From the NCBI RefSeq assembly GCF_030150285.1, contig NZ_JASLGE010000059.1:1-19825 (forward strand): a DNA stretch of 19,825 nucleotides. Direction: 5' to 3'. Made by a program: the position numbers and the translations under genes. The notes beneath the pieces are model-generated. The model was given only the letters and a program-made list of their open reading frames with translations. It made no database searches and had not been told where the DNA came from. Of the stretch, positions 13,839 to 19,825 are shown piece by piece; within the stretch, counting starts at the first letter, position 1; the number at the start of each line of letters is the position of its first letter. Source of the stretch: Pseudomonas sp. (GTDB lineage Bacteria > Pseudomonadota > Gammaproteobacteria > Pseudomonadales > Pseudomonadaceae).

Positions 13839-16742
13839 ATGCCCACCGATCCAGCCTGCGTTCTCTCGGCTCACAAACACCGGTTGATCAAACTCGCTGT
13901 TCAAACTGAATCCGATCACGAACTGCTGCTGGACAGCTTCAGTGGCCATGAAGCGATTTCCCAACCGTTCAGCTTTGAGTTGGCGCTGCTTAGCCGCGAC
14001 CCACGGCTCGAACTCAAGACGCTGGTCGGCCAACCCACACGGCTTGAAGTCGAATTGGCCAATGGCGCTCACCGCTTCATTCACGGCCACATCACAGGCT
14101 TCAACCACCTGAAGAATGACGGTGGTTTAAGCTATTACTCGGCGACGTTGAGCCCCTGGTTTTGGTACCTGAGCCAGCGGGTAGATTCTCGTATTTTCCA
14201 AGACCGCACCGTAGTCGATGTGCTGCACACGGTCTTTGCTCATTACGGCGTAATGGCCAAGTTCCGATTCGATCTTGCGCAAGGCGCGCCCCTCAGACCC
14301 CACAGTTGCATCACACAGTTCAATGAAACAGACGAACACTTTGCACGCCGCCTACTTGAGCAAGAAGGCTGGTTGTTCTACTTCGAACACACCGCACAAA
14401 GCCATACGCTGGTGGTGCGCAATGACTCCAACAGGCTCACGCCGCTGGAGCAACAACCGGTCATTGAGTACCACCCGCATTCGATCCCGGGCACTGCCGA
14501 CACCATCAGTGAATGGACCGCCCACCGCCAGCAGCAGTCCGACGCCATCAGTGCGCCCTCCTTCGATTACAAGCAAGCAGCGCCTTGGGAACACATCGAT
14601 ACAGCTTTTCTGAAACCTGCCAGCGACGCCGTACGATTTGAGCAGTACACCTTTTTAGGGCAATACCACTCGGGTAGCCGGGCCGAAACGGCCAATCGTG
14701 TCGGCTGGCACCGCGATGCCTTGCATGCGCAGGGCAAAACCTTTCGCGGTGCCAGCAATTGCCGAGCGATGGTGCCGGGTTACACCTTCACGCTGACGCA
14801 GCACCTGCGACATGATCCCTCACAGGCGTATGAAGGCAGCAATCCGCGCGAGCCAGGGGCCACGGTTAATGAGTTTCTGTTGTTGAGCGTGCAGCATCAG
14901 GGGCACAACAATTACCTCAACGAAGCTGAAGCGGACTACAGCAACACCTTCACCAGCATCCGTCGTCATATTCCTTATCGCCCTCAATGCTTGACGCCCT
15001 GCCCTGTGGTTGCCGGGCCTCTGACCGCCATCGTGGTCGGCGAAAACGCCTTGGGTGAGGTGCACACCGATGAGTGGGCACGCGTGAAAGTGCGCTTTCA
15101 TTGGCAACGCGAACAGCCCAATGAACGCGACAGCGCCAGGCAGCATGCGCAAGACACCGCGTGGCTGCGGGTAGCCCACCCCAGCGCCGGGGACGGCTTT
15201 GGCCATCAGTTCATGCCGCGTATCGGGCAGGAAGTCGTGGTGAGCTTTATGGCCGGGGACATTAACCAGCCGTTGATCACCGGCACGGTGTACAACAGCC
15301 TTCACCACTCGCCACGTTTCAGCGATGTGGCCGGGTTGAAGCCGTTACCGACCAACAGCGCCCTGAGCGGGATCAAGACAAAAGAACACAAAGGCGGCGG
15401 CTACAACGAGTTGCTGTTCGATGACACCACAGGTGAACTGCGCACCCGGCTCGCCAGCCGCCATCAGGACAGCGCGTTAAACCTGGGCAAATTGACAACG
15501 CCGCGCAACGAAGGCAAGGCCCACCCACTGGGCAACGGTGCAGAACTGCGTACCAATGCCGCAATAGCCTTACGCGCCGCGCAAGGCTTGCTGCTGACTA
15601 CCTACGCCAAGCATCAGGCGCAAGACCCGCAGTTGGGCCGTGAAGCCCTGCTGGAATTGCTCAGCCAGTGTGCCGACCTGTTTAAGTCATTGGGCGAAAC
15701 CGCGACGGCACAAGGCGCGCAGGCACTCGATTACGCGGGTATCCAAGCGTTACGCCACACCCTGAACCAGTGGCCCGCGGCCGACAGCTCAGCCAGTGGT
15801 GAACCGCTGATCGCCATCACCAGCGAGGCAGGTATTGTCAGTGCCACCCCGGCCTCCCAAGCCCATTACGCGGGGGGTAATCACGACACTACCGCGCAGG
15901 ACCACCTGCAAATGACCAGCGGCGCGGCCATGCGCCTGCACGCGGGCCAAGGTATTTGCGCGTTTGCCCAGGACGCTGGCATCAGCGCCATCGCCAATCG
16001 CGGCAAGGTACTGGTTCAGGCCCAAAACGACGACATCGCCCTCAATGCACAAAAGAACCTGCACGCTTCAGCGGCTGAAGGTGAAATCGTCCTGACGGCA
16101 CCGACCATTCGTTTGGTCGCCGACGACGGCAGCTACATCAAGATTGGCGGCGGCATCGAGATCGGTACGTCGGGCAGCGCCATTGTGCATGCGGCGGACC
16201 ATGATTGGGTCGGCCCCAAAACCGACCGCGCACCGATGCCTGCGTTTGGCCGTGATGGGGCGGACCAACGCCATGTTTTGCACTTTGAAGGTGACCCAAA
16301 GGCTGTTGCGTTATCGCAGGCTTATCACGTCGCGCTGGAGGATGGCAGCGTGGTGCAAGGGATCACTGGAGCTGACGGGGGTACGGAACAGATTCAGCGA
16401 GACGCCATGCAACTCGCCAAGGTGAATGCCTTGAAACCGTTGCTTGGCGCAGGTTCGGCGGGCACTGGCGGTGCCATGCAAATTGCGCAGCCCAGCCAGA
16501 ACAGCCCGTATGACCTCACCTTTCTCATCAAAAACAAGCAGACCGGCATGCCGCTCAGCGATGTGAAATATCGAATTCAGCTGGAGTCCGGCGATGTCGT
16601 CGTCGGCATCACTGACGAGCACGGCAACACCCAAACCGTGCAATCCGACACACCACAAATCGCCAGAATCGAGGTGCCTTACGATGACGATAGCGCGACA
16701 CAACCTCACTCCCACGTCGGACCAGACGCCTGTGATTGTTGA
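13839..16742 (+). CDS. vgrG: T6SS spike protein VgrG with DUF2345 and tandem TTR-like extension
   Basis: This 967-residue protein forms the trimeric tip of the T6SS tube. The gp27-like base (about 15-390) contains the hallmark NETDEHFARRLLEQEGWLFYF from residue 162. The gp5-like OB fold starts at GPLTAIVVG (about 393) and includes RVKVRFHW. After a linker, DUF2345 (about 655-793) forms the beta-helical needle and ends SYIKIGGGIEIGTSG. A 175-residue extension follows with two related units, about 829-863 (LEDGSVVQGITGADGGT) and 911-945 (LESGDVVVGITDEHGNT), aligning without gaps at 15 of 35 positions. They resemble the transthyretin-like domains that load effectors on other VgrGs. The tail ends with Cys-Asp-Cys. 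AAGAGGT precedes the ATG by 4 nt. No other T6SS structural genes are visible, so this is an orphan spike locus. Confidence 0.95.
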   Translation: MPTDPACVLSAHKHRLIKLAVQTESDHELLLDSFSGHEAISQPFSFELALLSRDPRLELKTLVGQPTRLEVELANGAHRFIHGHITGFNHLKNDGGLSYYSATLSPWFWYLSQRVDSRIFQDRTVVDVLHTVFAHYGVMAKFRFDLAQGAPLRPHSCITQFNETDEHFARRLLEQEGWLFYFEHTAQSHTLVVRNDSNRLTPLEQQPVIEYHPHSIPGTADTISEWTAHRQQQSDAISAPSFDYKQAAPWEHIDTAFLKPASDAVRFEQYTFLGQYHSGSRAETANRVGWHRDALHAQGKTFRGASNCRAMVPGYTFTLTQHLRHDPSQAYEGSNPREPGATVNEFLLLSVQHQGHNNYLNEAEADYSNTFTSIRRHIPYRPQCLTPCPVVAGPLTAIVVGENALGEVHTDEWARVKVRFHWQREQPNERDSARQHAQDTAWLRVAHPSAGDGFGHQFMPRIGQEVVVSFMAGDINQPLITGTVYNSLHHSPRFSDVAGLKPLPTNSALSGIKTKEHKGGGYNELLFDDTTGELRTRLASRHQDSALNLGKLTTPRNEGKAHPLGNGAELRTNAAIALRAAQGLLLTTYAKHQAQDPQLGREALLELLSQCADLFKSLGETATAQGAQALDYAGIQALRHTLNQWPAADSSASGEPLIAITSEAGIVSATPASQAHYAGGNHDTTAQDHLQMTSGAAMRLHAGQGICAFAQDAGISAIANRGKVLVQAQNDDIALNAQKNLHASAAEGEIVLTAPTIRLVADDGSYIKIGGGIEIGTSGSAIVHAADHDWVGPKTDRAPMPAFGRDGADQRHVLHFEGDPKAVALSQAYHVALEDGSVVQGITGADGGTEQIQRDAMQLAKVNALKPLLGAGSAGTGGAMQIAQPSQNSPYDLTFLIKNKQTGMPLSDVKYRIQLESGDVVVGITDEHGNTQTVQSDTPQIARIEVPYDDDSATQPHSHVGPDACDC

Positions 16743-17328
16743 GATTTCCACGAAAAAACCCAGTGGCCGCTCTTGGGTGAGTGAATTTCCGACCAGCGTC
16801 AGCCTGGATGACTTGGCGGCACCGTTTTCGACACAAGCAACGGCCTTTATGACTGCGCTTCGTGCCGCAGGCGCAACCGTCAGCATTTCTGCAACGTTGC
16901 GGCCTGCCAATAGGGCCTTCCTCATGCACTGGGCATGGCAAATCGTGAACAACAACGCCGACCCACAAACAGTGCCGGAACGTGAAGGCATCGATATTGA
17001 GTGGGCCCATCAAGACGATGCAGGTGCTTATTCTCGTGTTAAATCCGTGGCTGGCGCTAAAGCGATGGTCAATGCATATGGCATGCAAAACCTTAAAACC
17101 TCTCCCTCCCTAACGTCCCGGCATATCGAAGGCAACGCCATCGATACGACGATCAGTTGGGCGGGGACCCTCACTGTCAATAATGCATCAGGTACAGCGG
17201 TGATCATCCATACCGAGCCTCGAACCTCAATGAATATTGAGTTGCACGCTGTGGGGAAAACCTACGGCGTTATCAAGTTTGTGGGGGGAAATAAGGACAA
17301 GCCCCATTGGTCAACGGACGGAAAGTAA
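16684..17328 (+). CDS. Putative T6SS effector: M15-type zinc peptidoglycan peptidase
   Basis: This 214-residue protein carries S145-R-H147-I-E-G-N-A-I-D154, a full SxHxxGxAxD zinc motif of M15/LAS peptidases, and near the C-terminus D205-K-P-H208-W, matching the DxxH base-plus-third-ligand arrangement of M15 endolysins. The upstream block ISATLRPANRAFLMHWAW is typical of the same enzymes. The fold cuts D-Ala or L-Ala-D-Glu bonds in peptidoglycan. There is no signal peptide, so periplasmic action needs another delivery route; the position directly behind vgrG points to the T6SS. The ATG at 16684 has GAGGTG 7 nt upstream and overlaps the vgrG end by 59 bp in another frame; an earlier in-frame ATG at 16594 is less likely. 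Hand-counted lines here are about 47-55% GC, lower than the housekeeping genes. The peptidase call is firm; the effector role is inference. Confidence 0.85.
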   Translation: MTIARHNLTPTSDQTPVIVEISTKKPSGRSWVSEFPTSVSLDDLAAPFSTQATAFMTALRAAGATVSISATLRPANRAFLMHWAWQIVNNNADPQTVPEREGIDIEWAHQDDAGAYSRVKSVAGAKAMVNAYGMQNLKTSPSLTSRHIEGNAIDTTISWAGTLTVNNASGTAVIIHTEPRTSMNIELHAVGKTYGVIKFVGGNKDKPHWSTDGK

Positions 17329-17331
17329 CCC

Positions 17332-17628
17332 ATGACGACCCATTTCTCAGTAGCGGCAGTGGTTTTACTCGCATTGACTCAAGCGGCTTGCGGGTCGGAA
17401 CAAACTCCCAGCGATATCAGTAAATTCGTTGAACAACGGGACCTATGCGACCACTTGCGTGGCGAAATTCCCGATCCAGGAGATGAGCAAGCGCAGGTCA
17501 TCGACGACATAAACCAGCAATGCCGAGGCACGGACGCTGAACTGCAACGGCTCAAGCTCAAATATGCAGGCAGCACTACGTTTGAGCACCTGTTGAATCA
17601 GTACGAGCCAGGCATCGAACCCCAGTGA
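17332..17628 (+). CDS. Small exported protein, probable immunity protein for the M15 effector
   Basis: This 98-residue protein starts with a hydrophobic signal (about 3-19) ending in QAAC, so C20 could be lipidated; Gln at -3 makes the lipobox imperfect, and a plain signal peptide is possible. The mature part is acidic and helical. C39 in RDLCDHLRGE and C64 in QQCRGTDAEL could form a disulfide. I recognise the RDxCDHxRGE...CxGTDxxLxxLKxKY pattern as a recurring small-protein family of unknown function. It begins 3 bp after the effector stop. Periplasmic location, small size and this position are what a protector against a peptidoglycan enzyme should look like, but no homology proves that role. 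Confidence 0.72.
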   Translation: MTTHFSVAAVVLLALTQAACGSEQTPSDISKFVEQRDLCDHLRGEIPDPGDEQAQVIDDINQQCRGTDAELQRLKLKYAGSTTFEHLLNQYEPGIEPQ

Positions 17629-17663
17629 AATGGGCTGATGGCAGCCCTCAGAGGAACTCAGGC

Positions 17664-19685
17664 ATGAGCGACCCCAACTACAGTGTTATCGCCGAACAAC
17701 GCAGTCGGCTTGTCCCCAATCGACCGGGGGATCGACGGGTCGCCATTCCGCGTGACATGCCCGGCATCGTGATTTTTTTGCATGGCGTTAACGACCCTGG
17801 CGCGTCGTATGAATCGGTGGAAACCGGATTGCTTCAAGGCTTGAACGAGCGGCTGAATCGCCCGGATTTGTGCGCTGGACGTTATGGCGCTGAGTTTGCG
17901 GCAGCAAAGGCGGTTCCGGTAAAGGATTTAAATAGTACCGAACGAAACAGGCTCGACGACCCCGACACCCACCTCTACAAACGCAGCACCGATAAAAATA
18001 CTCGCAGCTGTTTCATCCCGTTCTATTGGGGCTATCGTGCCGCGCCAGACGAAATCAAACGCGACAAAAACGGCGACCCGACCAAGCTGCGCACCCAGTA
18101 CCAGGACAACTTCAACAACCGCCTGGACCGTCACTTCGCCAAGGGCGGCGGGTTCTTCGCCAACGCCACCAACAACCTGCTGGAGATGTTCGGTGAGGGG
18201 TTCGACACCCTCACCCGGCACCTGGCTAATCTTGCGCTGCCCAATACGTTGTTTATGGGGGCCAATCCACACCGTCGCTATTTCATCCTGGCAGCCCACC
18301 GCCTGGCCATGCTGGTCAGTGAAGCTAGACGCCTGGCCCCCGATGAAACCATCACCATCATGGGGCACAGCCAGGGCACGCTGATCACCCTGCTTGCGCA
18401 GGCCTTACTGGTAGATCGCGGCCAACGTTGCGCCGACTGCGCAATCATGGTCGCCTCGCCGTATTCACTATTACCGAGTAAAACGCCGGAAGGCTCCGAC
18501 ACCCTCGGCACCCTGATAGATATCGTACGTGCAGTGACGGCCACGCCTCATGCCATGCCGTCTCTCAGTGAGCTGCAATACGGGCAACCCGCTTATGGCG
18601 GTCGCACCGGCCCGCACTGGTCACCGCAACAAGGGCAGCGCCTGGGGCCGGATGAAAACACAGTGGTGTTTCCCGAACGCGACAATCGCGGCAAGGTCTA
18701 TCTGTATTTCAGCCATGATGACTCTACCGTTGGCATCAACGATGTCAGTGGTATTGGCACCTTTGGTGTTCCATCACATTTACCCGATGGCAAGCCCGTA
18801 ATGTCGGCCATGCCTTCGGGGTTTTATCAGCGGCTGTGGAGCACACGGCACCGCAACGAAAAACCGATCTACGTGGGTACAGACCCCAGCCTCGTGCCCT
18901 TACGCGTCATGGGCGACCGCTATTCAGCAGAACATCAGCTAATCCCCGCCATATTGCAAAACACCACAGGCATAGGTGAAACCCGCTACATCAATGCCGA
19001 GCCCCTGACACCGCCGTATGCGCCGCAGATGTTCGGCGGCGAAGCCATCACGGGCAGCCCGACCCGCGCGGGTATCGACGCACCAGACGCGGTTTCACAG
19101 AACAACGCATTGGGCAATAGCAACGCCACGTTCAAATGGGTTGAACTGCGCCATAGCCCAGCACGCGTGTCGGAGGCTAAGGCGTTAGCTGCCTGGAATC
19201 AGGGCAAGGGAGCAGACGACCAAACGCGCGTGCTGCGCCAGACCGTGGTGCTGGGTAACCCCATGCTCGACATCGCGGATCACTTTCTAATTGAGCGCGA
19301 AGAAACGCCCAACGAAATCCGCGCCCGTCTAGCGGTCGATCCCAAGGAGTGGGGCAACAACAGCTATCACTCGGCGGTTTTGCGCAGCCCGGAAAACCAT
19401 CGGTGGGTGACGGCAATGGATGTGGCGGTGGGGCAGGCTAAATGCTTGGACGACCCGCAGATTCGGGAGGTGCTGATTGCGATAGCGGATTGGCGGATGG
19501 ACGAAGATTCATTTCTGAAACTTAACGATAAACCGGGCTGGCCGAGGCTTAGCGCTGAGGCACGGGCCTTGGTCAGGGCTAATTACCTCTATTACGAAGA
19601 TGGCGTATTTCCGCCTGAGGAACTGGTGCCAATGACGCCGCCCCCACTGGTCAGAAGACCCTGCGACACAGAAGGCAAGCCATGA
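17664..19685 (+). CDS. Tle3-like T6SS phospholipase effector
   Basis: This 673-residue protein has an alpha/beta hydrolase core near the N-terminus. IVIFLHGVNDPG (about 35-46) is the oxyanion strand, and TIMGHSQGTLITLLAQ gives the nucleophile S236 in G-H-S-Q-G, the Tle3-type elbow. A likely acid is D352 or D353 in YFSHDDSTVG. H569 in NNSYHSAVLRSPENH is the probable catalytic His in the DUF3274-like C-terminal half. There is no signal peptide, as usual for T6SS cargo. The ATG at 17664 follows AGAGGA by 8 nt and is preferred over an in-frame ATG at 17625 that overlaps the preceding gene and has no ribosome site. Tle3 enzymes attack membrane phospholipids in the target periplasm. No DUF2875 (Tla3) adaptor gene lies between vgrG and this gene. 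Its stop overlaps the next start as ATGA. Confidence 0.87.
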   Translation: MSDPNYSVIAEQRSRLVPNRPGDRRVAIPRDMPGIVIFLHGVNDPGASYESVETGLLQGLNERLNRPDLCAGRYGAEFAAAKAVPVKDLNSTERNRLDDPDTHLYKRSTDKNTRSCFIPFYWGYRAAPDEIKRDKNGDPTKLRTQYQDNFNNRLDRHFAKGGGFFANATNNLLEMFGEGFDTLTRHLANLALPNTLFMGANPHRRYFILAAHRLAMLVSEARRLAPDETITIMGHSQGTLITLLAQALLVDRGQRCADCAIMVASPYSLLPSKTPEGSDTLGTLIDIVRAVTATPHAMPSLSELQYGQPAYGGRTGPHWSPQQGQRLGPDENTVVFPERDNRGKVYLYFSHDDSTVGINDVSGIGTFGVPSHLPDGKPVMSAMPSGFYQRLWSTRHRNEKPIYVGTDPSLVPLRVMGDRYSAEHQLIPAILQNTTGIGETRYINAEPLTPPYAPQMFGGEAITGSPTRAGIDAPDAVSQNNALGNSNATFKWVELRHSPARVSEAKALAAWNQGKGADDQTRVLRQTVVLGNPMLDIADHFLIEREETPNEIRARLAVDPKEWGNNSYHSAVLRSPENHRWVTAMDVAVGQAKCLDDPQIREVLIAIADWRMDEDSFLKLNDKPGWPRLSAEARALVRANYLYYEDGVFPPEELVPMTPPPLVRRPCDTEGKP

Positions 19686-19825
19686 ATAGCCGACCGCGCT
19701 TCACCGTGTTCCTTTGGGTCGGGCTTGCACTGGTTTTCGGCTGGCTGACTTTCGTGACCGATCAAGTGATGAAGTACAGAGAGATTGAAGAAATGACGAT
19801 GAGAAACATCGCGCCGCCTACCCTC
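19682..19825 (+). CDS. Membrane-anchored protein, probable lipase immunity protein (partial)
   Basis: Only 48 residues fall within the window. The sequence begins MNSRPRFTVFLWVGLALVF and has one N-terminal hydrophobic segment (about 8-25) that could be a signal anchor. It then becomes charged (DQVMKYREIEEMTMRN) as it runs off the end. The ATG overlaps the lipase stop by 4 bp, so translation is probably coupled. Tle effectors are normally followed by an envelope-located immunity protein (Tli), which this fits, but no family can be assigned from the fragment. An adaptor or an unrelated membrane protein is possible. Confidence 0.6.
   Translation, partial: MNSRPRFTVFLWVGLALVFGWLTFVTDQVMKYREIEEMTMRNIAPPTL

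Overview
The window reads as a GC-rich chromosomal contig from a Pseudomonas of the P. fluorescens/P. fragi type. The basis is codon use, the genus-typical gene set (rhlE, tesB, a YpfJ-type protease, a TIGR03862 flavoprotein, a DUF2076 protein) and several intergenic palindromes of the GTAGG-N-GCGAGC..GCTCGCG type that litter these genomes. The species cannot be fixed from the sequence alone. Base 1 looks like a raw contig end, because the first 66 bases are low-complexity and finish in 19 G.

Region 1 (1-5626) is housekeeping and small enzymes. It holds a wrecked DUF1016/YhcG-type nuclease gene (74-392, minus) carrying an internal deletion. A membrane-anchored zinc metallopeptidase (ypfJ) is followed directly by a secreted alpha/beta hydrolase. 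Convergent to these is a tesB-HAD phosphatase pair with overlapping stop and start. A RimJ-like acetyltransferase is then divergent from a class II histone-deacetylase-like amidohydrolase.

Region 2 (5627-13590) starts with a gap holding an 18-bp perfect hairpin fused to a REP-like repeat. It continues with a TIGR03862 flavoprotein, the RNA helicase rhlE, a YedA-type exporter, and a two-gene nuclease operon (NYN-domain protein with a GTG start, then a DEDDh exonuclease with a TTG start). A DUF2076 protein is divergent from a YciC-like membrane protein, which is followed by an anchored endonuclease/exonuclease/phosphatase-fold protein.

Region 3 (13839-19825, running off the end) is the most interesting part: an orphan type VI secretion (T6SS) spike-and-cargo operon. 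A long VgrG (967 aa) carries a C-terminal extension made of two diverged copies of a transthyretin-like fold. It overlaps by 59 bp a signal-less 214-aa M15-type peptidoglycan peptidase with a complete SxHxxGxAxD...DxxH zinc site. Next come a 98-aa exported, cysteine-containing protein that fits an immunity role, a 673-aa Tle3-like lipase with a GHSQG elbow, and, through an ATGA overlap, a membrane-anchored protein cut by the window edge that is probably the lipase immunity protein. The working model, which is inference, is one spike delivering a cell-wall enzyme and a membrane lipase, each followed by its own envelope-located protector. No tRNA, rRNA, CRISPR array or complete insertion sequence was recognised.
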